This document shows, one piece after another, positions 16,992 to 25,562 of a stretch of DNA of 64,000 nucleotides. The position numbers were made by a program, and so were the translations under genes. Position 1 is the first letter of the stretch. Every line of letters starts with the position of its first letter. The notes under the pieces were generated by a model. It saw nothing but the letters and a program-made list of their open reading frames with translations, was not told where the DNA came from and did no database searches. This DNA comes from Bacteroidales bacterium UBA5536 (GTDB lineage Bacteria > Bacteroidota > Bacteroidia > Bacteroidales > F082), in NCBI GenBank assembly GCA_002426795.1, contig DINQ01000020.1, forward strand, positions 6,918 to 70,917, in the 5' to 3' direction.

Positions 16992-18467
16992 CTAAGCCTT
17001 TTTTGTGTCAAATTTCTCAATGGACTTGATGCCATCCCGGTTCATTGCAATACGGAAACGCTTGTACTCGAGTTGCTCCTGAAACCTGAACTGCATGATC
17101 AGGTTGAGGTAGTATATCTTTTCGCCTTTGATCACTTCCGCTTTGTCGTGGTCGTCGAGGAAAAACATTGGCACTACCGGATTGTCCATCTTGTTAGTGA
17201 GACCCGAGATGTTGAAGCGGATGATGTCGTTTACACCTACCAGCGTGTAAACCCCGCTTTTGTCGAGGCTGCCACGGTTGAGTCTGATGCGCTTGCGATA
17301 GAGCAATATTTTCTCATCGTTGTTGCGGTTATCGGCTTCCAGAACGGCCGAACGATTGCGGATGCGCATCACTTCGGGTGGCGTATTGGGTTCCGAAATA
17401 AAGTCAACCGCTTCTTTGCTCCAACCTATCTTACTGTCGTTGAGTTTGATGGTAGTAATGTGGTCGAAATAGCGTCTGCCCAGCTTGTGGGCAAAATAAT
17501 ACCTGCCCAACTCTTTGATGCGATCTTTGAGCATATAACTTACCACAAGTGCCACAAAAAATGGCATGGTGAGGTTGCCATATTTGGCCTGAAAGGAAAA
17601 AGCGACGGCAGTGGCAAAAACCATGGAGATGCCGGCAGCCAGACTCAGGAAGATTTGCTCTTTGAGAATGCCATCCTTTTTTTTGCGGGTGGTCAGGAAA
17701 AGTACGTTTTCTGCATATTTTTTCAGGAGGTTGAACTGGTGCACAAGTTCACGGTTTTTCGATGCTTTTTGTTTCTCAGTAACCGGAAATCCCTTCTCCT
17801 TTTTATAAGCCCGTTCGTCCTTGATCAAGGCAACCAGCTTTTGCTTGATCGCTGCAGTTTTTTTATCGTTTTCCCGATTGAGGTGATTCAGGATTTTGAA
17901 AGCATGTTGCTCTATGACATTGCTCATAAAAACATCAGCAAAAAAGAAATAATTGAGCAACTGGGGGTTGATGGTCGGTACATTAATGATGCGCCGCAGA
18001 TTGCGATACGTTTTGGTAATGCTTTTGATGTTGTCGACATAAGCTTCTACAAGAAACTCATTGTCCTCTTTGATTTTGTTTGACAATAAATGACTGGTTT
18101 CATCGCGCACCGCACTTTTAAATATGGAAGCAAACATCTTGAGGTGGTACTCATATTGGTTGATGTTGGTGCGGGTGGGATTGCTGGCAACGCGTGTAAG
18201 TGCTTCCTCGAGGTATTTTTCGGGTGAGTTTTTGCCCGAAACGAGATCACGCAACAGGTAAACCGGGGTGATGAGTCGGATATTGCTTTTCAGATCGCGG
18301 TAAAAGTCTTCCTTTTGATAGGTGTATGGATTGATGTCCAGGCTATTGGGAAGAAAAAACCAGCTGTTTACCACAAACTCATTCTGCTTGAGTTTCTTGC
18401 GTGTGGTGAACCCGAGCTTGAGTTCGAATGAAAATTTGTTGTGTATTTTAACGTTTGATTCTATCAT
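16992..18467 (-). CDS. Unknown membrane-anchored protein, 491 residues
   Basis: I do not recognise a family. The N-terminal about 250 residues are soluble and rich in helices and basic residues (TTRKKLKQ, EKQKASKNRELVHQ). They are followed by two closely spaced hydrophobic segments (IFLSLAAGISMVFATAVAFSF and LTMPFFVALVVSYML). A C-terminal about 190-residue domain looks beta-rich. No signal peptide is present, so both ends should face the cytoplasm around a hairpin anchor. It lies 33 nt downstream of the SLC13 transporter gene and is likely cotranscribed with it, suggesting a role tied to that transporter. A long plus-strand frame at 16986-18083 is its shadow. Confidence 0.75.
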   Translation of the reverse strand: MIESNVKIHNKFSFELKLGFTTRKKLKQNEFVVNSWFFLPNSLDINPYTYQKEDFYRDLKSNIRLITPVYLLRDLVSGKNSPEKYLEEALTRVASNPTRTNINQYEYHLKMFASIFKSAVRDETSHLLSNKIKEDNEFLVEAYVDNIKSITKTYRNLRRIINVPTINPQLLNYFFFADVFMSNVIEQHAFKILNHLNRENDKKTAAIKQKLVALIKDERAYKKEKGFPVTEKQKASKNRELVHQFNLLKKYAENVLFLTTRKKKDGILKEQIFLSLAAGISMVFATAVAFSFQAKYGNLTMPFFVALVVSYMLKDRIKELGRYYFAHKLGRRYFDHITTIKLNDSKIGWSKEAVDFISEPNTPPEVMRIRNRSAVLEADNRNNDEKILLYRKRIRLNRGSLDKSGVYTLVGVNDIIRFNISGLTNKMDNPVVPMFFLDDHDKAEVIKGEKIYYLNLIMQFRFQEQLEYKRFRIAMNRDGIKSIEKFDTKKA

Positions 18468-18500
18468 CTTTTCTGCATCCTTTCTGCACTTCTTTCAATC

Positions 18501-20120
18501 TTAAAACAGGCCAAAAACACCATTTGGCGTGATGCCTAAAAACCTGAACCAGGTTTCGCCGGCCACGATGTTCAACACGAAAGCAATCACCATCATGGTA
18601 ATGCCAAACTTGAATGCATCGGTGTAGCTGTACATATCGGTTTCAAAAAGCAGGGCAGCTGGTTTGCTGTTGAATGGCAGCACGTACACATGTTCAATCA
18701 TAAAAGCCACAGGCAGTGCAAGGCTTACCACATCAAAACCAAAGCGGTTGGCGACACCTATTGCGATAGGAATAAAAATCATGGTTCGCATGGTTTTCGA
18801 CTGAAAAATGAGCGCGCTGAAAACCATCACACCGGTGAGCAAAAGATAGAGCATCCAGAAATGGGTATGGTCGCCGATACCAAGATGGTCGAAAAAGGCA
18901 TTCACCAAAATAGAAGGCAGGTCGGTCACGGCAAATCCGGCGCCAAGCGTGTAAGCGCCGGCCGAAAAAAGCATGAGGTGCCAGGGGATGTCCACGTCGT
19001 TCCACTTTACGATGCCAACGCGTGGAAGCAGGGCGACTATTGCACCCACAAAAGCTACTGCTGTTGGGCTGATGCCGTGCAGCCTGTCAGTAGACCAGAA
19101 GCCCAGAATGGTCAAAAAGATTACGATAGATTTAATTTCTTCCGCATTGATTTTGCCGAGTTTTTGGTATTCTATTTTGAGTCGCTCCATACCACCTTCA
19201 ATTTGAGGCACGCGCTCTTCCGGACTCAGCGGAAAGAACACCTTCATTGCCAGCAGGTAACCGATGAGCATCAATCCTACCATGATCGGAAACATGGCCA
19301 TCATCCAGTCAGAAAAGTAGACATTTCCCCCAATAGCCCCACCAATCAGTGCCGCAGCCAGCAGATTAGCTCCCGATCCCGTTACAAATGCACCTGCGCC
19401 TAAATTGATTTCCAGCAGGTTCTGTAAAACGATGCTTCGGCCAAAATTGTTTTTGCCCTCGCCTGATCGGGCTCCGTAAATGGCGGCAATCACCATAAAG
19501 ATCGGCAACAGGATGGCCGCTTTTGCTGTTGTGGCTGAAATAAAGGCTGAAAGCAAGAGGTTGATGACGATGAAACTAAAGAAGATGGTGCCTGCATTTT
19601 TGCCAAAACGGAGGATAAACCACAAAGCGATGCGTTTGGCCACGCCGGTTTTGACCAACATGCTGGCCAGCACAAACGACATGATATTGAGCCACATCAC
19701 AGGATGGCCCAACTGTGCATAAGCATCTTTTTCGGGCAAAACGCCTGTGAGCACCAGACTGATGATGAGAATAAGTGAAGTGAGGTAGTTTGGGATGGCT
19801 TCGGTGATCCAAAGAATGATGGCTCCCAGAAACACAGCCATCATCAGGTGGTTGATGCGCGAAAATCCATCTGCACCCAGCCGTTCAAAGGCTGCTTGTG
19901 CTTTGGCGGCAACCAGGGTAGAGGGATCAATATTTTGCAGAAATGAAAAGTGTACAAAGAATCCAATACCAACAAATACGAGAATCGACAAGGGAACCCC
20001 CACAATAGCCAAAGCATTTTCGATGCGCGATTTTGACCTTTTGGGTAATTTCTCGACACGGTAGTTGTTCATATCGAGAATGTCATACTGCTTGATTGGT
20101 GCTTGCGTACTGGTTTCCAT
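18501..20120 (-). CDS. SLC13 (DASS) family sodium-coupled anion transporter
   Basis: This inner-membrane transporter family takes up dicarboxylates, sulfate or related anions with sodium. The 539-residue product has about twelve hydrophobic segments. It carries the repeated helix-break motifs of the family: the serine/threonine-rich ISATTAKAAILLP and GSGANLLAAALIGG in the first half, and FQSKTMRTMIFIPIAIG with NSKPAALLF in the second. A basic cytoplasmic N-tail of about 40 residues (KLPKRSKSR) precedes the first helix. The substrate cannot be fixed from sequence. The neighbours are a CYTH protein upstream and an unknown membrane protein downstream, and the whole strand leads on to the phosphate operon. 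Confidence 0.88.
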   Translation of the reverse strand: METSTQAPIKQYDILDMNNYRVEKLPKRSKSRIENALAIVGVPLSILVFVGIGFFVHFSFLQNIDPSTLVAAKAQAAFERLGADGFSRINHLMMAVFLGAIILWITEAIPNYLTSLILIISLVLTGVLPEKDAYAQLGHPVMWLNIMSFVLASMLVKTGVAKRIALWFILRFGKNAGTIFFSFIVINLLLSAFISATTAKAAILLPIFMVIAAIYGARSGEGKNNFGRSIVLQNLLEINLGAGAFVTGSGANLLAAALIGGAIGGNVYFSDWMMAMFPIMVGLMLIGYLLAMKVFFPLSPEERVPQIEGGMERLKIEYQKLGKINAEEIKSIVIFLTILGFWSTDRLHGISPTAVAFVGAIVALLPRVGIVKWNDVDIPWHLMLFSAGAYTLGAGFAVTDLPSILVNAFFDHLGIGDHTHFWMLYLLLTGVMVFSALIFQSKTMRTMIFIPIAIGVANRFGFDVVSLALPVAFMIEHVYVLPFNSKPAALLFETDMYSYTDAFKFGITMMVIAFVLNIVAGETWFRFLGITPNGVFGLF

Positions 20121-20182
20121 GATTTAAATGAGTTTATTCAAGGTTGTTTTTTTCCGCTGTATGAGGTTCAGGTAACAGTTCT

Positions 20183-20214
20183 CCGAACCTGCACATGCAA
20201 AAGTACAGGTTCGG
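20183..20214. other. Stable hairpin between the CYTH and SLC13 genes
   Basis: A 9-bp stem (CCGAACCTG/CAGGTTCGG) with a 14-nt loop lies 17 nt past the CYTH gene stop. No T-run follows on the minus strand, so it may be a transcript-processing or attenuation structure rather than a classical terminator. Confidence 0.5.
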
Positions 20215-20230
20215 AAGAGCTGTTGCATCT

Positions 20231-20698
20231 TTACCAGGTTTTAAACGGCTGTTTCATCAGCATGGAGTTGTAGTATTTCACATCTCCGGTAACTTCTTCG
20301 CCCAGCCAGGACGGTTTAGTAAAATGCTCGTCTTCGGCCGAAAGTTCAACTTCTGCCACGACAAGTCCTTCGTTATCACCATAAAACTCATCAACTTCGA
20401 ACAGATGGTTGCCCGATTTGACGAGGAAACGCGTTTTGTCGATCACGCCTGGTTCGCAGATTTTAAGCAGTTCATTGATTTCGTCAACAGGAACTTCTTT
20501 CTCCCATTCATAACGCGTGGCGCCCGAAGCACTGCCAATGCCTTTGATGGTGATGAAGCCCTTGTCGCCTTTGATGCGTACTCTTACGGTTCGTTCGGGA
20601 ACGGAAGAAAGATAACCCTGTACGATACGGATGGCTTTGGTGCTTTCAGACTTGAAATCGCCTTTCACCAAAAATTTGCGTTCTATTTCGTTTGCCAT
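20231..20698 (-). CDS. CYTH domain protein (inorganic triphosphatase-like)
   Basis: CYTH proteins form a beta tunnel that binds triphosphate compounds. Bacterial members hydrolyse tripolyphosphate or act as adenylate cyclases. The 155-residue product has the signature ExExK at its N-terminus (EIERKFLV), the basic strand RTVRVRIKGDKGFITIKG, and the later acidic strands FEVDEFYGDNEGLVVAEVEL. This is a complete stand-alone domain close to the usual 150-160 residues. Its start is 3 nt after the stop of the upstream gene, so the two are cotranscribed. Single-domain short CYTH proteins of this kind in bacteria are usually tripolyphosphatases, which is the most probable activity. That assignment is inference. 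Confidence 0.88.
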   Translation of the reverse strand: MANEIERKFLVKGDFKSESTKAIRIVQGYLSSVPERTVRVRIKGDKGFITIKGIGSASGATRYEWEKEVPVDEINELLKICEPGVIDKTRFLVKSGNHLFEVDEFYGDNEGLVVAEVELSAEDEHFTKPSWLGEEVTGDVKYYNSMLMKQPFKTW

Positions 20699-20701
20699 AA
20701 T

Positions 20702-21346
20702 TTATTCGTTTGCTAATGGTTTTTGAATCATTCCAATGACACGTTTAATAGCCTGCAGGTAGTTGATGTTTTCAACGCCTTCCAGACCAACATCCTTTAG
20801 GGTTTTCTTGATGTCGTCAACTTCTGTCGATTCTGAATTGATGGTAACAATGCGGGCGCCGTTTACTTTCACGATGCCATATTCGCAGATGGTGTCGTTG
20901 ACCATATAGCCATAACGGTGTTTGTGCACGCGAACAGCTTGCAAATCAGGGTGACTGTTGATGATCTGCATAAACTCCTCAAAGGTGTAAGTGTCCTGGT
21001 CGAATTTGGGCGCTTCTACCTGAAATGCAGGGAAAACCTCTTTGATGAGTACTTCTTTTGCGATGGGAAACTCGCCTTTCATCAGTGGGTTCCATTGTTC
21101 GAGTCCATCAACAGTCTGCACATAAGTCTTGATGTCCATTTTTCCATCGCGGACCTTGGTGTTGTTGATGTCGTTGGTACGAGATAGGATATAAATCTCG
21201 TCTGACTGACGTTCCCACACTTTTTCGGGCACAGGCACTGATAGCCGTGCCATACGGTGGTGCGCATGGTCAAAGTTTTGCCCAAACGACCTGAATTCGA
21301 AGCGTGGTTTAGACTCTTTACCGATTTCTATTTTTTCTTTTGACAT
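20702..21346 (-). CDS. Unknown protein, possibly a divergent second CYTH-type domain
   Basis: The 214-residue product has no signal peptide or membrane segment. The middle reads like strands of a CYTH tunnel: YILSRTNDINNTKVRDGKMDIK, then CEYGIVKVNGARIVTINSES. It ends in the helical pattern DDIKKTLKDVGLEGVENINYLQAIKRVIG, typical of the end of that fold. It lacks a clean ExExK, having FEFRSFG near the start. Assignment to the superfamily is therefore an inference from pattern and from its position 3 nt before a true CYTH gene. It would then be a partner subunit or a diverged paralogue. It could also be an unrelated fold. Confidence 0.65.
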   Translation of the reverse strand: MSKEKIEIGKESKPRFEFRSFGQNFDHAHHRMARLSVPVPEKVWERQSDEIYILSRTNDINNTKVRDGKMDIKTYVQTVDGLEQWNPLMKGEFPIAKEVLIKEVFPAFQVEAPKFDQDTYTFEEFMQIINSHPDLQAVRVHKHRYGYMVNDTICEYGIVKVNGARIVTINSESTEVDDIKKTLKDVGLEGVENINYLQAIKRVIGMIQKPLANE

Positions 21347-21419
21347 AGATCATTGTTATTGAGCTGGAAGCGAAATACGCGTAGCATGCTTCCGGATGAG
21401 AAATTTTTATTAAGAAAAG

Positions 21420-21458
21420 GCGCAACGGCACGCATACACCTGCATGGTGCCGCTGCGC
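21420..21458 (-). terminator. Hairpin terminator after the lamin-tail lipoprotein gene
   Basis: A 12-bp stem with one mismatch (GCGCAACGGCAC/GTGCCGCTGCGC) lies 15 nt past the gene end. On the minus strand it is followed by TTTTCTTAATAAAAATTT. It should separate the phosphate operon from the CYTH genes. Confidence 0.65.
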
Positions 21459-21473
21459 GTGAAAATTAGTGCC

Positions 21474-23939
21474 TTATGGCAAGACGGGAGCGTCGTTGTT
21501 GGACGATCCTCTTGTAACTTCAGTGAAAATCACGAGATTGGCCGATCCATCGGGTTTGCGACCGTAAGATTGGGTAACATCAAGGGCGCCAAAGGCAATA
21601 TTGTCGATCACAGTGCCGTCAGGGGTTTCGAGCCATACTTCGTCGCCACTGCTTGAGAGACCAAAACCGCTTGGATCGTCGTCGTCCACTACAATCACAT
21701 AGAAGCCATTGGCTGGGATGATGGTGCCCGAAGGAAACTCCTTCTTGGGCTTGGTGCCCGATTGTCCACCGCTGTCGTAGATTTTATAGCCGGTCAGGTC
21801 GATTTCGCTGCTTGATGGATTGTAAATTTCAACCCAGTCAGGATTGTCTACGTCGCCCCTGGAGTAGGCTTCATTCATCACGACTGTCGGCGTTGGTGGT
21901 GTGGTATCGTCGTTGGCGGCACCTGGAGTAACGGTATTTAGAATCTGCCAGTTTTCATTTCCATCGGGGAATCTTCCATAGGATTGAGTGTCTTCCATAG
22001 CAGGGAATTCAACACTGTCGACCACCATGCCTTCTGCATTTTCGAACCAAACTTTTTCACCTCCGCTGGAAAGACCAAAACCACTTGGATCATCGTCGTC
22101 GACCACGATCACATAAAATGCGCCCGGCTCGATTATTGTACCATCGGGGAATACTTTTTTGGGTTTGCTGCCGCTTTGTCCGCCACTGTCGTAGATTTTG
22201 TATCCGGTGAGGTTAATTGCGCCTTCCCCATTATTAAAGATCTCAACCCAGTCAGGGTTTTCGGCTGTACCACGGGAATATATTTCATTCATGAGGGCAA
22301 TTCCTGCAGCTGGAGGCATCGAATTGTCGTTCATGTCGCCTGGTGTGGGGATGAAAAGCAGTTGCCACAATTCACTTCCATCGGGGTAGCGACCATAAGA
22401 TTGACCTTCTTCCATAGCTGGGAATTCAACGCTATCGACCACCATACCTTCTGCATTTTCGAACCAAACTTTTTCGCCTCCACTTGAGAGACCAAAGCCA
22501 CTCGGATCGTCATCATCCACTACAATTACATAGAAGGCGCCCGGCTCAAGTGTTGTTCCGTCAGGGATGGCTTTTTTGGGTTTGCTGCCGCTTTGTCCGC
22601 CACTGTCATAAATTTTGTAGCCAGTGAGGTCAACAGCAGTTTCGCCATTGTTATACAGTTCTACCCAGTCAGGGTTTTCTGCTGTTCCACGCGAATAGAC
22701 TTCATTCATCACAGCCATACCTGCTGCTGGAGGCATTGAATTATCATTCATAGCGCCGGGAGTTGGCACATAAAGCACCTGCATATTGTCGTCTCCGTCA
22801 GGATAGCGGCCATATGACTGCCCATCCTCCATGGCTGGGAAAATAACGTCATCAATGATCGAACCAGCTGCGTTTTCGAGCCATACTTCTTCGCCGCCTG
22901 ATGACAAGCCAAAGCCGGTTTCTGTATCCACATCAACTACGATTACATACCACGAATTGGCGGCAATTGTTGTGCCAGCAGGAATTTCCATCTTGGGTTT
23001 TGAACCTGATTGTCCCCCGCTGTCATAAATTTTGTATCCACCGATGTTGGCTTCAAAAGCAGAAGCATTGTATAATTCAACCCAGTCAGGATTTTCGACA
23101 GTGCCTTTGCTATAAACTTCGTTGATCTTGATAATGGCAACAGGTTCGCCCGTGCTGTTTGGTGCCCCTTTGGTGATGGTGTTAAGTAATCCCCAGTTGT
23201 TGCTGCCGTCGGGGTTTCTGCCATAGGATTGCGTCACTTCCATAGCCGGACATTGTACGTTGTCGATAAGGTTTCCGTTCGCGTTTTCGAACCAGAGCTC
23301 TTCGCCGCCGCTCGAAATACCAAAACTACCTTCTTCAGTACCGTCTGTCACAATCACCAAAAATCCTTTAGCCGGAATCATAGAACCTGCCGGGAATGCC
23401 AGTTTTGGTTTGGCTCCGCTTTGTCCACCGCTGTCGTATACAGTATAACCGCTGATATCAACTGGTGCATCTGAATCGTTATAGATTTCAATCCAGTCAG
23501 GATCTTCCGGTGTGCCACGCGAATAGATTTCATTCATCACGATGAGCGGAGCACCAACAGTATAGCTGGCCGTAACGGTCGGTGCACCTTCTGGATGATA
23601 GGTTTCTTTTCCGCCCGTGTTGGTTGCTAAAACATAGAGGTTTACAGTGACATCAGATGCCTGTCCGGGAATTGAAGCAGTATAAGTTGTTCCGCTTCCG
23701 GTCATGGCCACTTCTGTCATGGCTGCATCGCCTGCCTTATAGAAGAGGCTGACAGATTTTACGCCGACCATGTCGGTAACTTTCACTGAAACAGTCACAC
23801 TTTGGTTTTCTGAAGGTGCTTGTGGGGTGAGGGTGAGCTCAGAAACCTGCGGAGGTCCCTGAAACACTTCGTCTTTCACGCAGCCGTTAAGCATGAGGCC
23901 GATCAGGGCAAAAAGTAAGATTAAATTTCTTGTTTTCAT
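21474..23939 (-). CDS. Lipoprotein with five tandem lamin-tail (LTD) domains
   Basis: The 821-residue product starts with an SPII signal (lipobox LNGC at about residue 20), so it is anchored in the envelope. An Ig-like domain follows (about residues 35-130), then five LTD repeats of about 130 residues. Each contains the same landmarks: MNEIYSRGT, NPDWVE, YDSGGQSG, SSGGEE or GGEK, and QSYGR.PDG. Repeats 3 and 4 are almost identical, including at the DNA level, so they are recent duplicates. LTDs in bacteria often sit on secreted phosphatases and nucleases, and here they form the entire protein. It is 32 nt downstream of the porin gene and closes the operon with PiT and DUF47. A surface role in capturing a phosphate-bearing substrate is an inference. 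Confidence 0.85.
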   Translation of the reverse strand: MKTRNLILLFALIGLMLNGCVKDEVFQGPPQVSELTLTPQAPSENQSVTVSVKVTDMVGVKSVSLFYKAGDAAMTEVAMTGSGTTYTASIPGQASDVTVNLYVLATNTGGKETYHPEGAPTVTASYTVGAPLIVMNEIYSRGTPEDPDWIEIYNDSDAPVDISGYTVYDSGGQSGAKPKLAFPAGSMIPAKGFLVIVTDGTEEGSFGISSGGEELWFENANGNLIDNVQCPAMEVTQSYGRNPDGSNNWGLLNTITKGAPNSTGEPVAIIKINEVYSKGTVENPDWVELYNASAFEANIGGYKIYDSGGQSGSKPKMEIPAGTTIAANSWYVIVVDVDTETGFGLSSGGEEVWLENAAGSIIDDVIFPAMEDGQSYGRYPDGDDNMQVLYVPTPGAMNDNSMPPAAGMAVMNEVYSRGTAENPDWVELYNNGETAVDLTGYKIYDSGGQSGSKPKKAIPDGTTLEPGAFYVIVVDDDDPSGFGLSSGGEKVWFENAEGMVVDSVEFPAMEEGQSYGRYPDGSELWQLLFIPTPGDMNDNSMPPAAGIALMNEIYSRGTAENPDWVEIFNNGEGAINLTGYKIYDSGGQSGSKPKKVFPDGTIIEPGAFYVIVVDDDDPSGFGLSSGGEKVWFENAEGMVVDSVEFPAMEDTQSYGRFPDGNENWQILNTVTPGAANDDTTPPTPTVVMNEAYSRGDVDNPDWVEIYNPSSSEIDLTGYKIYDSGGQSGTKPKKEFPSGTIIPANGFYVIVVDDDDPSGFGLSSSGDEVWLETPDGTVIDNIAFGALDVTQSYGRKPDGSANLVIFTEVTRGSSNNDAPVLP

Positions 23940-23971
23940 TGTAGTCTATTTTTTAATTATTCATTGTCGTT

Positions 23972-25558
23972 TTAGAATGCTACTTCAATACGGATGCTTA
24001 CCATACTGTAGTCATCGCCGGCTTTGCCGTTTGCATCGACCACTGCAGTGGGATCGCGTGTCAGGTCTCCGTTGGCGTCATATCCTACATAGAGTTTTCC
24101 TTTTCCCGAAGCATAGCGGTCGTGGTTCAGATAGGCATAGTTGAGCATGATTCTAACGCTATTGTTGGCATAGTAATTCAATCCCAGTGTGATGCCATCG
24201 CCAGCGCCACCCATAATGCCGTCTTCGCGGCTGTTGAGGTTGAGGTAGTCATAACGCAGAGCCAACTCGAGATCACCCCATTTTTTGCCGCGTGAAATCT
24301 GTGTAAACTCAGCGTCTCGGGTGTTGTAATTGTAGTGCCCGCCAAAGAGAACCCAGCTGCCAAATACATAAAAGCCATCGAATTTTTCAGTGCCCAAATC
24401 ATTTTTACGGGTCACATTTGTCATCAGATATTCGGTCTGAAATTTCAGGTTTTTGTAATAGGCTGCAAACTCAAAGTCAGCAAGAACAGAATGATCTACA
24501 TCAGTGATGAGGTCGGTGTCCATGTATTTTTTGCGGTTGATCGAAGTGAGAGAGCGAGTGCTGTAGCGCACAGTATAAGGTAGTTCGGCATCGGTTTTAG
24601 GTGTGCGGTAAGAGGCGTTGATGCCAAAGTGCAAACCTTTTGTCAGGTCGTTGTAATACGGCATGGCAACCACTTTTCCGGTCCATGAAATACCTTCGTC
24701 AAGACCATAATCTTTGTTGTTGTCTTTTGAAAACAGACGTTCTTCCGGATCACCAACTGATTGGAAGAACAAACCGGCATTGTAAAACAACCATTCAATT
24801 TGCTGATTTACAGCAATACCCACATGACGTGAAGGATAGAAAGCGTTTACGGCATTGGCGCGCTCCATAAAAGTGATGTAACGCGAAGTAGTTGTGCCTT
24901 CCAATGAAAAGCCTTCTCTGAAGTTACCGGCACGAAGTTGTAGCCCATTGTTGAAGTTGTAGGCCAGGTAAGCGTCTTTGAGTTCAAGTTCTGAATTGGA
25001 AATGTCCATATCGAACTCTGCATACCAGTTGTTGGCAAACTCAGTTTTTACGGCAAAGCGCGCTCTGCGGATGCTTGTTCCATTGCCGATAGGGTTGAGT
25101 GGTTTCCCGAAGAACATGGCTCCGTCGGTTTGGGCCCTGATGTCGAACCAGAGTTTGTAGTTTTGCTTGGAACTCTCCATTACCAAAACACCACTTCTTT
25201 CTTCGACCATCAGCGGGTTTCTTTCAACCTTTACGCCATACTGGTTGTAACGAATGTTGGAAATCATCTCCACATCCAAAGTCTTGCCGGTGACATAAAG
25301 CTCAATGTCATCAAAATCTTCGTGTGTAAACAGCAATGTTTTTGATGACTGCGGATCAACAGCGATGGTGTAGGTGCCATCTTCGGCTGTTTTTGTGGCA
25401 GTGAGGGCTCCTTTAAGTCTCACATGCACCTCACTTAAAGGACTACCGTCGATTGAGGAAGTCACTTTTCCACTTACATTATTTGTCTGAGCCTGCACAA
25501 GCTGGCTTCCAAATACAAGTAAAATGGCTAATAAAAGGCATAATTTTTTCATGCGCAT
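23972..25558 (-). CDS. Outer-membrane porin (OprO/OprP-like) with N-terminal carboxypeptidase-regulatory domain
   Basis: The 528-residue product has a signal peptide (MKKLCLLLAILLVFGSQLVQAQ). A CarboxypepD_reg-like beta-sandwich follows (residues about 28-105, GKVTSSIDGSPLSEVHVRLKG). A long beta-barrel region with alternating aromatic strands ends in Phe (IRIEVAF), as outer-membrane barrels do. RRARFAVKTEFANNWYAEFDMD and ELKDAYLAYNF are typical of phosphate-selective porins O and P. Its start lies 4 nt beyond the PiT stop, so it is tightly coupled to phosphate uptake. Anion selectivity is inferred from similarity and context. The extra N-terminal sandwich is unusual for this porin group but common in Bacteroidota outer-membrane proteins. 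Confidence 0.85.
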   Translation of the reverse strand: MRMKKLCLLLAILLVFGSQLVQAQTNNVSGKVTSSIDGSPLSEVHVRLKGALTATKTAEDGTYTIAVDPQSSKTLLFTHEDFDDIELYVTGKTLDVEMISNIRYNQYGVKVERNPLMVEERSGVLVMESSKQNYKLWFDIRAQTDGAMFFGKPLNPIGNGTSIRRARFAVKTEFANNWYAEFDMDISNSELELKDAYLAYNFNNGLQLRAGNFREGFSLEGTTTSRYITFMERANAVNAFYPSRHVGIAVNQQIEWLFYNAGLFFQSVGDPEERLFSKDNNKDYGLDEGISWTGKVVAMPYYNDLTKGLHFGINASYRTPKTDAELPYTVRYSTRSLTSINRKKYMDTDLITDVDHSVLADFEFAAYYKNLKFQTEYLMTNVTRKNDLGTEKFDGFYVFGSWVLFGGHYNYNTRDAEFTQISRGKKWGDLELALRYDYLNLNSREDGIMGGAGDGITLGLNYYANNSVRIMLNYAYLNHDRYASGKGKLYVGYDANGDLTRDPTAVVDANGKAGDDYSMVSIRIEVAF

Positions 25559-25562
25559 TGTT

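Noticed and set aside
16986..18083. 365-codon plus-strand frame
   Set aside because: It is antisense to the 491-residue membrane protein, whose start, spacing to SLC13 and helical segments are more credible.
21474..23939. Regularly spaced similar DNA blocks that might be taken for a CRISPR-like array
   Set aside because: The period is about 390 nt and in frame, and it encodes lamin-tail domains. There are no short repeats with unique spacers and no cas genes.
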